Below are positions 29,823-38,046 of a DNA stretch of 64,000 nucleotides, in pieces (position 1 is the stretch's first letter; the number at the start of each line of letters is the position of its first letter). Made by a program: the position numbers and the translations under genes. The stretch lies in NCBI GenBank assembly GCA_009859145.1, contig VRVR01000036.1:83584-147583 (forward strand). Direction: 5' to 3'. Source of the stretch: Andalucia godoyi. Its lineage: Eukaryota; Discoba; Jakobea; Jakobida; Andaluciidae. The notes under the pieces were generated by a model. It had not been told where the DNA came from. It was given only the letters and a program-made list of their open reading frames with translations, and did not search any database.

Positions 29823-30503
29823 TTACTGGTGGTGATCACCCTTGAGCAAAAGCTTGAACTTCGTATCAAGATCATGCAGTTCATATTCAAGAGCCTTCTT
29901 ATCAGCCTCTTGGACGACAGAAAGCTTTTTGAGCTGTCGCAGCGCATAGAGATCGGATCGGATCTGCGCCATCCTTTCATGGACCTTTCGTGCTTCCGGT
30001 GTCAGTCTACGGACCTTTGCGTCTGCTCCCGACGACTTCCACATGGACGCCGCACGAATTGCAATGGAGATCTTACCCCAGCGTCGCTTTGCTTCCGTCT
30101 TTTGGGGCATGGTGGATCGCAATTTCACCATCTCTTCCCTAAAGCTCCTTGCCTCTGCTTTTCTGGTTCGCAGAAGCACGTTTTCATTCTTTTCGAGCTC
30201 GTGAATAAGAGCACTGATCTGAGCCTTCTTCTCTGCATTCGAAAGAGCTCCGTTCGCCCGAACTGCCAGAAGCTCTGTTCGCAGCTCTGCATCTCTCTTT
30301 TCAAGATTCGCAAGCGCCAGCTCAAGTTGCAAGAGATCAGGGCCGACTACAGAATTTTCACGAGCCAATGGTCGAGCTTCTCCTGCTCCTGCTCCTGATT
30401 CTGCCAGTGTCGACGTTGCCACTGCTGAGCTGTCGTCCTGTGCACTCTCTTCCAACAGATGCACGCGGGACCGGGCAGTGTCCGTATCGACCGTTAAAGA
30501 CAT
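29823..30503 (-). CDS. Coiled-coil protein, unknown function (226 aa)
   Basis: Not recognised. From about residue 55 to the end the sequence is highly charged and helical with heptad spacing of Leu/Ile/Val, broken by a short basic patch (KRRWGKISIAIRAAS). The first 50 residues are Ser/Ala/Gly-rich and probably disordered. No membrane segment or known motif. The ATG at 30503 opens the frame. It could be a cytoskeletal or vesicle-tether protein; that is only a guess from the coiled coil. Confidence 0.6.
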   Translation of the reverse strand: MSLTVDTDTARSRVHLLEESAQDDSSAVATSTLAESGAGAGEARPLARENSVVGPDLLQLELALANLEKRDAELRTELLAVRANGALSNAEKKAQISALIHELEKNENVLLRTRKAEARSFREEMVKLRSTMPQKTEAKRRWGKISIAIRAASMWKSSGADAKVRRLTPEARKVHERMAQIRSDLYALRQLKKLSVVQEADKKALEYELHDLDTKFKLLLKGDHHQ

Positions 30504-30765
30504 GGTTTGAACGCTGTCAGCTGCAAAACGTCAATCAACCACTAGCGAGGTGGATTGTAACAGCAACAACAATATCTGAGCAATATGAGGGGTTGAAAAG
30601 AAATGGAAGGAGTAAAGCATGCGGAAAACGAACAAAAGGCAGGCGAAGGAAAGCGTACAATCGGTGTCAATTACGAGACTTCGACAATCGACAATCGACA
30701 ATCGACAATCGATACTGTATAAAATTGTAAAGTCCGGCACTTCCCTTCCACACTTTGACCACGGC

Positions 30766-31173
30766 TTGGCAGCTTTGTGTGTGGAACATCAAACAACATC
30801 ATGCCAGAAGAGTTTGTTTTTTCGAAACTCCTTTGGGGGACGCGATGTGTTCCTACCGTAGTCTAGTCCAGAATTTCTCATTCTTCACCGCCTTTTATTC
30901 CTTCTATTATTTTCGGTTTGTTTCTCATATTTATAATCGAACCCTCAAGCAGCACCATTCATCAAAGACAAAACATCTCATGGCTCCAGAGAGAGATCTT
31001 CTCGACAAACGCAAACCGGCGATGCCCGAAGACACCGAGAACCAAGAAACCCGTTGATCCTTTTGATGCAGAGCAATCTGCATCGAAGAGCTGGTGCTCG
31101 CCCCCAAACTGGACCTGTCTTCGGTAACAGCTTAGCCGGTGATGACCTGTAATGATTCATGTTTTGGCGAGCG
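30766..31173 (+). repeat. 408-bp dispersed repeat, copy A
   Basis: Nearly identical to 61125-61534 in inverted orientation: I count three mismatches over about 408 bp. Inside it, on the plus strand, a TTTATAAT box (30930-30937) lies about 40 bp before an ATG at 30980 that opens a 25-codon frame (MAPERDLLDKRKP...), closed by TGA. This resembles the promoter and first codons of a gene, so the repeat may be a duplicated gene 5' end or a solo transposon terminus. No terminal inverted repeats or target-site duplications are evident at the edges. Confidence 0.9.
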
Positions 31174-31558
31174 CTGGTACTGGAGCTGCTATTTTTTTAC
31201 GACGAGTACACAAGGAACAGCAACTTTGCCTGTTAGGGCTTCGCGAATCACAAACTGGCAATTTGGCATCTCAGGGTCTCTGACTCGCTGGATGGCGCGC
31301 TGGCAAACACAAAGAACAGAAAGAAATTTCTTACAGCACAGCACAAGACCCGGATGGTGAAAGAAACTGAACATCAGACGTGCATGGCATTCCATTGCAT
31401 TGCACTGCGTTACGCCCCCCTCGTCCTCGGCCTTCGTGGTTCCGGTCTTCGATGAACATACGAGTCATGCACGGTGTGCGCGAAAAGTAAAGAGCAAGCA
31501 GTGAAGATCCCAGTGCCAGGAACAGTGCCAGACAGCTCAGAAAAGAAAAGTTGCAAGA
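31174..31558. other. Intergenic downstream of repeat copy A
   Basis: No supported gene. The 74-codon plus-strand frame starting inside the repeat (31139-31360) is not shared with copy B beyond the repeat edge, so it is not conserved. Confidence 0.4.
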
Positions 31559-31873
31559 TCACTGCAAGGCATGCGGTGAGAACGACGACACTGAACCATG
31601 TCGGGTGACGATATCGCGAATGACACGAGTATCGGACAGCACTTCTTCGAAGCGACTGTCCATGTGCTGCACAATGTCCTTGCGGATGCGCTCATGGTCA
31701 TCCAGCAGCGTCTCCTCCAGCTCGCTGAGACGGTGCGCTACAAAGGCTCGGTGCTCGTCCGATTGTTTCCGCAAGGATAAGTACTGATAGGCTACCCCCG
31801 AAGACAAGAGCACGAAAGACACGGAAACCCGCCGAACCAGACGGGCACAGAGGCGAATGACAGCTACTGACAT
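31559..31873 (-). CDS. Small membrane-anchored coiled-coil protein (104 aa)
   Basis: Not recognised. The N-terminal hydrophobic stretch after a short basic run (VIRLCARLVRRVSVSFVLLSSGVAYQYLSL) could be a signal anchor. It is followed by a charged coiled-coil of about 60 residues with regular Leu/Ile/Val spacing. The start is the ATG at 31873. The frame continues upstream only through a GTG codon and a repetitive LQLQ run coded by a GTTGTA tandem repeat. It could be a mitochondrial or Golgi membrane protein. Confidence 0.45.
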   Translation of the reverse strand: MSVAVIRLCARLVRRVSVSFVLLSSGVAYQYLSLRKQSDEHRAFVAHRLSELEETLLDDHERIRKDIVQHMDSRFEEVLSDTRVIRDIVTRHGSVSSFSPHALQ

Positions 31874-32237
31874 TTCTGGCTGCAGTTGTAGTTGTAGTTG
31901 TAGTTGTAGTTGTAGCAGTGGTTGTGGTGGTGGTGGTGGTTTGCGTTGGCGATCTATACTCACACTCAGTCACGTGGATGTCTCCTGTGCTGCTGATCAA
32001 TCACTCTTATCGGAAATGAACAAGAAAAAACGAAAACAAAGATTAAGATACAAAAAAAAAAAAGATGAGACGGGCATTCGTACATGAAAATGGCCTGCAT
32101 GAGTCCGCTTGAGGCAAGCAAAAGTCTGCAAATCCGACTGCGTCTTTTTCTTTTTCGATGGACCGCCAGGAACCAAGACTGAGAATTTTAAAGAAGGATA
32201 TTGAAGACAGTGCGCAGCCTAGCAGGTATTGAAGAGA
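31874..32237. promoter_or_regulatory. Divergent promoter region with GTTGTA tandem repeat
   Basis: Shared by the small coiled-coil gene (minus) and the COPI-associated-like gene (plus). A hexamer tandem (GTTGTA units) spans about 31884-31915, followed by GGT triplets to about 31941. An A-rich tract lies near 32022-32063. Confidence 0.45.
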
Positions 32238-32804
32238 ATGAAGCCTGTGACATTCATCTTGTATGTATGGAAATCTGCTATTGTGCTTTCACTCGTCTTT
32301 TGCTGTGCGACAATGCTAGTCGACTGCATCTTGTCGTCTGAGCCACACGTGGCGCTCGTTACAGTCAAGGTTTACGCAGCGCTGCTTTCTCCTGTTCTGG
32401 GTCTGACAGAGTGGGGGAGACGGGCGCTCGTCCGAAAGTGGCTTGTTGCATTTCGATACCCAGGCATTCGCGCTCTTCTCTACGGTTTTGTGGTGGTTGC
32501 CACGTTAGCACCCGTGCAGGTGGGATCGTTCGTTCAGCCATACCAGCAAGCTTCTGGTTTTATTCTGTTGATTCTAGCAAGCATTCAACTGATTTCTCAA
32601 ATCACATGTCTAGGACACTTCTTCAAGCAGCGACAGGCAGAACAGTACGACTATCACGGCCGCAAGCACCAACGGCAGCAGGCAGGCATCGATGCTATCG
32701 AAGCGGGTCATGAACCTCCGGAAATGGACAACGCGGTCTCCGGAATTCATTCTACAGGGTACGGACAGCTCGGTGAAGATGCGCACGAGAATGTTGAAAT
32801 TTAA
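32238..32804 (+). CDS. Four-span membrane protein, COPI-associated/TVP-like (188 aa)
   Basis: Four hydrophobic segments: about 8-28 (ILYVWKSAIVLSLVFCCATML), 41-56, 75-95 and 105-125. A long hydrophilic tail with charged residues follows. The topology and the order span - VKVYAALLSPVLGLTEW - span - LLYGFVVVATLAP - span resemble the COPI-associated/Tvp18 group of small Golgi membrane proteins, though similarity is weak. If so it would act in Golgi-ER vesicle traffic. The ATG at 32238 is used; the codon at 32229 is TTG. Its stop lies only 33 bp from the SF3A2 stop on the other strand. Confidence 0.5.
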   Translation: MKPVTFILYVWKSAIVLSLVFCCATMLVDCILSSEPHVALVTVKVYAALLSPVLGLTEWGRRALVRKWLVAFRYPGIRALLYGFVVVATLAPVQVGSFVQPYQQASGFILLILASIQLISQITCLGHFFKQRQAEQYDYHGRKHQRQQAGIDAIEAGHEPPEMDNAVSGIHSTGYGQLGEDAHENVEI

Positions 32805-32837
32805 CATTTTGGAAACGGCAGAAAATGCAAGGGACCC

Positions 32838-33509
32838 TCATGGTTTCGGAACCGCAGAGACAGAGACGTCCGGAGACACGTAGGCCACATCGATGTAAAA
32901 TACGCATTTGATTTCATCCCATCGTGTACGGAACCGTTCCTTGTCCAGCCCTTCGGATGGTATCTTGAAAGCAACTGTTTCGTACGGAAGAGCAGCAACG
33001 ACAAGATAAAGAAAGGCTGGATCAATCGGGCGGTCGACCTTTTGTTCATACGCCGACATGAATCTGACTCTTGGCTGCGTCGCTGACGCGATATCTGGGC
33101 AGTCAATCTCGAAATGAAGCACCCTGTCTTCTTCCGATTTTGAAATCCGGTACCCCGGACGCCCAATTCTGACCGTGCGTTTCTTGAAAACAACCCGATG
33201 CTCTGAATGAGAAGACCGCGTTGCAGAGCTTTCATGCTGACGCTTTACAGTTTGCTCGCGCTTCAGCAGCTGCATCTGGTGCCGCTTTCCTTGAGTGTGG
33301 GCCAGGTAGTTGCTTTCCGTGTTGTGAAGAGTCAAGCATAGTCTACATTCAAACTTTCCAATGTGGTTTTTGAAGAAATACGGATCTTTGGTCACATCAA
33401 ACTGCTCCAGAGTCAGCTTTCGAAGCCGCTCGCGCCGATCCATGGCAAGCATCGTATCCGTCGCTGGAGCAGCTCCATGCCGAGCCCCATACTCTCGATT
33501 CGAAGACAT
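32838..33509 (-). CDS. SF3A2: Splicing factor 3A subunit 2 (223 aa)
   Basis: Component of the U2 snRNP SF3A complex (yeast Prp11), needed for prespliceosome formation. The N terminus matches the family closely: REYGARHG, LTLEQFDVTKDPYFFKNHIG, then a C2H2 matrin-type zinc finger (FECRLCLTLHNTESNYLAH, with His of TQGKRHQ). The downstream segment KRTVRIGRPGYRISK is a highly conserved SF3A2 block. Length is that of the conserved core (yeast Prp11 266), without the Pro-rich tail of animal proteins. Its presence shows a functional spliceosome in this intron-poor genome. Confidence 0.95.
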   Translation of the reverse strand: MSSNREYGARHGAAPATDTMLAMDRRERLRKLTLEQFDVTKDPYFFKNHIGKFECRLCLTLHNTESNYLAHTQGKRHQMQLLKREQTVKRQHESSATRSSHSEHRVVFKKRTVRIGRPGYRISKSEEDRVLHFEIDCPDIASATQPRVRFMSAYEQKVDRPIDPAFLYLVVAALPYETVAFKIPSEGLDKERFRTRWDEIKCVFYIDVAYVSPDVSVSAVPKP

Positions 33510-34078
33510 GGCTTCTCAGAATCCCACAAATACCAAATTCGTATGAGAAGAATTCGAAGAGAAAAGATGGATTGGACCGCGCGAACCGAGGCCAGGGTTC
33601 TCTTTCTCATTTTATTTATTTTATTTTATAATTTTTTTTTGGTCGTCATCTACAGTCGCCCAGGGGAGAAAAAAACATATGGCCCCCCGCCTCCCGAAAC
33701 TTGTGCGTTTGCGTGCGCGTCGACTGCCAAAAGGACGATACGTAGGAAAGACATTGATGAGGGCCTGCAAAGTTTCGAAAGAACGTTCTACAAATACTGC
33801 AGAGCACAGTCAGGACAGTGGGCGAATGTTGACTTCAAACACCTGACATCTCCGCTCAAATGGTTGAAACGGGTGAATGGAAACAGTCAGCAGCACACCG
33901 GCCACCATCCGTCAAAAAGAAGAAGAAGAAAAGAAAAAGAAACTGTGGCAGGACCGGGGATTCAGTCTTCGATTCAGTCACCGAGCAAGCATAATCGAGC
34001 GAAACCGTTTACAACCAACAGAAACACGCACCTCGCGTCGCCATTCAGGGATACCTCGGATAACAAAACAACCGAAAT
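33510..34078. other. Intergenic upstream of SF3A2
   Basis: A plus-strand open frame from an ATG at 33543 to 34082 has a hydrophobic segment coded by the T-rich tract and a basic tail. It has no recognised motif, and its stop overlaps the stop of the minus-strand dioxygenase gene through the TTAATAT sequence. I regard it as doubtful. The T-rich tract at about 33600-33645 is typical of promoters here. Confidence 0.3.
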
Positions 34079-35041
34079 TTAATATGTGTTCTTCAATTTC
34101 ATGACAAGGTGATCAATGGCGCGAATCGGTTCGTACTTTGGAGTCCCGCATCCCGGCAGGCAGGTGATCATGGTGTCCTTGTTGGGGTTGCAAAAGTACG
34201 CAATAGAGTAGCGGGGCTTCGCCGCCCGCTCTCCCTTTTCGGGGAGCACAACACGATGCACATCCGACTTCAAGACATCGTTCGTCCACTGCTGCATCAG
34301 ATCTCCCGAGTTGATGATGATAGCGTCTTCAATCGGCGAAGCAGCAATCCAGGTCTTCCCGTCTGGATGCAGGACCTCCAGCCCACCAACATCATCCTGC
34401 ATCAGAAGCGTCAGCGTACCGTAGTCAGTGTGTGCTCCAGCACGCTGTTGACCAGGCTTCAACGCCGGGGCGGTAGCAGTGGGCGGATAGTGCAACAAGC
34501 GCAGATTGTTACATTCGTTTCCGCACGTCTTGTCGAAAAAGTCGTTATCCAGGTTCAGTTTCAGTCCAAGGGCACGGAGCAATTCAAGATGCAATTTGAA
34601 AAGCACATTCCACAACTCCAGGCACGTCGAACGGAAGTTGGGCCGAAGACCATTCTCTGGCCAGCGGTTCTCAAATTCCTTTTCGTTTTCATTGCCGATT
34701 TCAAAGCTCTCCTTAAAGTCTGCGGGCTTCGATAAGTCAAGCTGCTCACGACCGAGTGCCGAGTAACCGCGGTTCGACTCGGGAGAAGTCCACCCCATAT
34801 TCAGTTTCTGCGTCATGGACAGATCAAAAAACCCCTTGGATTCGGAAAATGCACGGTTTCGCAGATCTTTCGGAACACCATGGTTCACAATGTAGACAAA
34901 CCCATATTTGTGGAAAGCATCGAAAAGAGTCTCGGCACAAGCCCGACGAGCAGCATCATCCCCATTCAAGAACTGTCCAAAGTCCACAATCGGAATCTCC
35001 ATCGGAAGATCGTTTGCATTGAAATCAGAATTCGCACACAT
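34079..35041 (-). CDS. 2-oxoglutarate/Fe(II)-dependent dioxygenase, IPNS-like (320 aa)
   Basis: Soluble oxygenase of the isopenicillin-N-synthase-like group. The N-terminal DIOX_N region has IPIVDFGQFL and AFHKYGFVYIVNHGVP. The catalytic core has HTDYGTLTLLMQDDVGGLEV (Fe ligands His and Asp of HxD), WIAASPIEDAIIINSGDLMQQWTNDVLKSDVHRV (distal His ligand) and RYSIAYFCNPN, where Arg and Ser bind 2-oxoglutarate. All metal and cofactor ligands are present. Bacterial, plant and protist members hydroxylate varied small molecules, so the substrate is not predictable. Confidence 0.9.
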   Translation of the reverse strand: MCANSDFNANDLPMEIPIVDFGQFLNGDDAARRACAETLFDAFHKYGFVYIVNHGVPKDLRNRAFSESKGFFDLSMTQKLNMGWTSPESNRGYSALGREQLDLSKPADFKESFEIGNENEKEFENRWPENGLRPNFRSTCLELWNVLFKLHLELLRALGLKLNLDNDFFDKTCGNECNNLRLLHYPPTATAPALKPGQQRAGAHTDYGTLTLLMQDDVGGLEVLHPDGKTWIAASPIEDAIIINSGDLMQQWTNDVLKSDVHRVVLPEKGERAAKPRYSIAYFCNPNKDTMITCLPGCGTPKYEPIRAIDHLVMKLKNTY

Positions 35042-35361
35042 TATTTTTTATAAAAAATAACAGGGGCTCGAGTGGTGGTCCTGAAATATCCTTTCCCCAT
35101 GCGAAAACATCATTTTGAAGAAGAAGCAGGTCAGAAATAGCTTCGGCGTGGAAACCAGCCGCACCAGGCCGTCATCAGTCATCAGAATCTTGAGCTCCCG
35201 ATAGCTGGTGAATCAATTGAGACAGCTTGAAGACTTTCCTCGGCCATTCTTTCGGAAGCATTCGAATCCTCGGGTTCCGTGCACTGCCTTCTTTCCACAC
35301 ATGTGGACGTCGACGAGAACGAGGACGAGGACGAGGACGAGGACGGTGCAGTTGCGCAAGA
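35042..35361. promoter_or_regulatory. Divergent promoter region upstream of ORC6
   Basis: Between the dioxygenase start (35041, minus) and the ORC6 start (35362). It holds a (GAGGAC)n-like tandem at about 35309-35345. The ORC6 frame stays open upstream of its ATG but begins only at a non-ATG codon. No separate gene is seen. Confidence 0.4.
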
Positions 35362-36287
35362 ATGGATGTTTCAAGCGTTCTCCGAACTCTGCAGCTTCCC
35401 AACACCCTTCGTGCGAGAGCTGCGGAACTTGTGCGGTTGTCGCAGCTTCGATGTCCGGGGGCGCAAGCTCTTGCTGTTCCTGGTATCTGCATTGAGATTG
35501 CTTGCCGGGAGCAGAATGTCGAATTTGATCGAAAACTAATATGCAATGCAGTGGGCGTTCCCATGAACATGTACATCCCGGTATTCTCTGCTGTGAAGAC
35601 GGCTCTTGGAATCCAAGACAAGATTGATTTGCAAGGATTGGCCCTGGAATTCGGCGCACAGCGGGTTCTTTCTCGAGTACGCGAAGTCGGTAAGGTGTAC
35701 ATGGAATATCTGCAAAAGGAAGATCCAAAGAATTACGAACAGATCGTGAGCGCCCAACGGGCGGCTATTCTCACATCGGCATTTGCCGAATGCTGCAAAG
35801 CATGCGACATCAAAGTATGTTTCCGTCCTCCTTCTTTTTTTTTCTTCTTTTTTTTCTTCTTTTTTTTCTGATTTCTCCTCCCTCATTGATGGTACTGTTG
35901 GTTTTTGCCCCGTTATGATTTGCTATTTCTCTGTACGTGTCTAACAGTCACACTGACGTTCTGAATTAGGTCGATGTTAAGAAGCTGCTCACGAAGTCTG
36001 GAATTTCAAAGACGCTGTTTGAAAGTTGCTCCAAAGAAGTTTTTCGCGTGTGCGGATCGTTGATTGTGAACGGTGTTGATGATTGTCTTGGAAATCGAAA
36101 GCGACCTGCCCCAACGACGAATCCGGACGGAAGCGAAAAGCCAGAAGTTCGTCTTGCAGCAATATTTGAACCTCGATCAAAGAGGCTGCTTTTGTCAGAA
36201 CGGAGTCCAAAGCTTCCAGCATCTTCCGAAATTGCAGAGGACGACTATGAAGTCTGGAAAGCGAAGATTTTGGCCCAAAAGGACTAG
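35362..36287 (+). CDS. ORC6: Origin recognition complex subunit 6, two exons (256 aa)
   Basis: ORC6 is the TFIIB-like subunit of the origin recognition complex that helps load MCM helicases. The coding sequence is join(35362..35814, 35970..36287). The 155-nt intron has GTATGT, a long pyrimidine tract, a CTGAC candidate branch site about 17 nt before the end, and TTAG. Splicing joins CKACDIK to VDVKKLLTKSG in frame. Exon 1 encodes two TFIIB-like helical domains (LRARAAELVRLSQLRC, then VFSAVKTALGIQDKI). Exon 2 ends with YEVWKAKIL, the conserved C-terminal motif that in animals contacts ORC3. Total length equals human ORC6 (252). Recognition rests on this tail and the domain layout. Confidence 0.8.
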
Positions 36288-36638
36288 TTTCGATGGCAGC
36301 TCATCTGATTTGCTGTTTTATTAACATCATTGACAGTAGCATTTATCTGGACACCATTTTCTGTCTTGAGGCGTTTTATGAAATTTCCGGTCGTTCCGGA
36401 CATTACCATGTCCGTTTCTGAGATGTCTGTTTTGATCCCTTGCTGCGCGGTGTGCACACTTGCTTTCAATCAGCGAGGCACATGCAGAGAGTCAAAAAAA
36501 AAAAGTCATCTTTGCTGCCATTGAGGATCCACTGTTGTGTTTCCTGCTCTTGCATAAGCACGGCAGCATGAAAAATGGGCTGTGGGTTTGGACTGCTGGG
36601 AAGAAGAGCGCGTGCCCCAACACGTCGTTTTCTGGTAA

Positions 36639-36710
36639 CGCATGCATTGTACACGAAGCATGGCAAATGATTGCTGAGCCTCCACATCAAGTCTTCCATC
36701 CAACACCAAA
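36639..36710 (-). repeat. Fanzor 3' terminal block, orphan copy
   Basis: Aligns to 26852 onward without gaps for about 45 bp (CGC.T.CATTGTACACGAA.CA.GG...), and to the 54882 copy over the same columns and beyond (ATCAxGTCTTxCATCC). No nuclease-coding remnant follows it. The hairpin seen in the other two copies is not preserved here, although a shorter GCAA/TTGC stem can form. Confidence 0.5.
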
Positions 36711-36743
36711 CGAAACCAAATGTGAATTCAATTCAGAAGTGAC

Positions 36744-36838
36744 GCCGCACATGGTGGGCATCGGAGTGACGATGGATTGGCATGAATGAAAAAAGGCGAC
36801 CGAAATGGCAATGTCTGAAATTTCTGGGTAAGTGGGTT
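36744..36838. repeat. 95-bp dispersed repeat fragment, copy 1
   Basis: Matches 45586-45679 in inverted orientation at high identity, including an identical run of more than 30 bp around GGCGACCGAAATGG. It starts about 35 bp from the end of the orphan Fanzor block, so it may be part of the same or a nested element. Confidence 0.85.
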
Positions 36839-36978
36839 GAAAAAGGATAACAAGTTGGGACATATCTTGAAAATGAAATGAGATGTGGCTTGCTTGTGCG
36901 TGCAGCACGATGGATGTCAAGGCTCACTTGCTTGCAGCCAGTCGTTTATAAAATAAAATTAAAAAAAGCAAACGCCTT

Positions 36979-37725
36979 TTATCGCTTGCGTTCCTTCTTG
37001 AATTTGTAAGACGGAACGCCTCCTTTCAGGGACATAACCTTCTTCTTTGTTCCTTTTGATTGAGCCGCTCGATGCGCTTGCATTTTTCCCAGGAGTCTTG
37101 ACAATTTAACGTCCCGAGAGACTCGGGCAGCAAGTTCTTGATACTGCGGGTTTGGAGATTCATCACTACCGCTAACATTATTAGTGATTAGGGATGCAAG
37201 AGTCTGGTTGCTCTTACTTTCGAGTTGGTCTTTTCGAGGCCGATTGAACGTTCGCTCCAGCAGCTCTGCAGAGGTGCTGAGTCTTTCCGACAAATCGAAC
37301 CGCTTCAAATCATCAACAGATTCAACGAAGAAGGTCTGCTGATTTCGCGGAGTCTCGCCAATGAAATGCAAGTTAGACTGCAATCGATCGATTTTTGCCT
37401 TTTCAATCTTGTTTTTAAAAGACAGGTAGACGCGGTCCTGTTCTTTCAGATGCTGCAAGTCTTCGTGATCCACGACGTCCTTTTCGACTGTTTGATGCAC
37501 GCCATCAACAACACGAGATTTCTTCATTGAAAAATAAAACTCATCTGGATTCTTCGAAAATGCTTTCTCTTGCAACGCATGGATGGTGTCTTGTTTTCGA
37601 TGATAATCCCTTGCTCGCTGCACGTAGTCCTTGTGCTTCTCCAACAATCCAAACTTTCTTCTCTTGTAAGGCTGGGATCGTTCCCGATGTTCCTTATTCG
37701 GCGCATACTTTTTCCACGACGACAT
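36979..37725 (-). CDS. UTP11: U3 snoRNA-associated protein UTP11 (248 aa)
   Basis: Component of the small-subunit processome that matures 18S rRNA. The N terminus has the family signature HRERSQPYKRRKFGLLEKHKDY followed by RARDYHRKQ. FSKNPDEFYFSM and LQHLKEQDRVYL lie in the middle, FNRPRKDQL near 180, and the basic tail ends in YKFKKERKR. Length is near human UTP11 (253). The start is placed at the ATG at 37725 (MSSWKKYAPN) because it immediately precedes the conserved block. The frame stays open upstream to another ATG at 37905, but those 60 residues have no family match. Confidence 0.92.
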   Translation of the reverse strand: MSSWKKYAPNKEHRERSQPYKRRKFGLLEKHKDYVQRARDYHRKQDTIHALQEKAFSKNPDEFYFSMKKSRVVDGVHQTVEKDVVDHEDLQHLKEQDRVYLSFKNKIEKAKIDRLQSNLHFIGETPRNQQTFFVESVDDLKRFDLSERLSTSAELLERTFNRPRKDQLESKSNQTLASLITNNVSGSDESPNPQYQELAARVSRDVKLSRLLGKMQAHRAAQSKGTKKKVMSLKGGVPSYKFKKERKR

Positions 37726-38046
37726 TATAAAACTGTATTCCTTTGTCTTCGTCTGCGAAGCTGAAGCAGAAACGATGATCTTGACAGGAAAGGAATTCCG
37801 ATAATGCTTTTCTTTTGTGGATCGATGAGCGCAAAGAAACGAGGAAGACCCTCCGAAGAGCGACATTTTTCTACGGCAGCTGGCATAATGCGGTGTGTTA
37901 GGCATTAGGTGTGGTTTTCTTTGTCTTGCTGGTAATCCACGCGATCTTCATTCATTTTATTGTTATTTATTTATTTTATTTATTTATGTTAAAATAAATA
38001 GAAAGTAAAATGTACATCAAAAAGAAATATACAGGATCGATGAAAC
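37726..38046. other. Intergenic upstream of UTP11
   Basis: Holds the UTP11 promoter and the 3' end of the next minus-strand gene. It is AT-rich with repeated TTTATT units near 37955-37998. The UTP11 frame extends through part of it to an ATG at 37905, but this is not supported by family comparison. Confidence 0.4.

Larger units (their letters stand above)
36288..36978. other. Intergenic region with transposon-derived fragments
   Basis: Between ORC6 (ends 36287) and UTP11 (ends 36979, minus). It holds a third copy of the Fanzor 3' terminal block (from 36639) and a 95-bp fragment repeated near 45.6 kb. The plus-strand frame at 36460-36789 covers both fragments but starts without ATG and is not conserved at 45.6 kb. 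Confidence 0.5.

Noticed and set aside
31884-31963. N-terminal extension of the small coiled-coil gene (LQLQ repeat)
   Set aside because: Starts at GTG and is only a translation of the GTTGTA tandem repeat.
33543-34082. 179-codon plus-strand frame upstream of SF3A2
   Set aside because: Hydrophobic part is coded by the T-rich promoter tract, no motif, and it runs antisense up to the dioxygenase stop.
36460-36789. 109-codon frame across the Fanzor block and 95-bp repeat
   Set aside because: No ATG at its start, and the 45.6-kb copy does not keep the frame.
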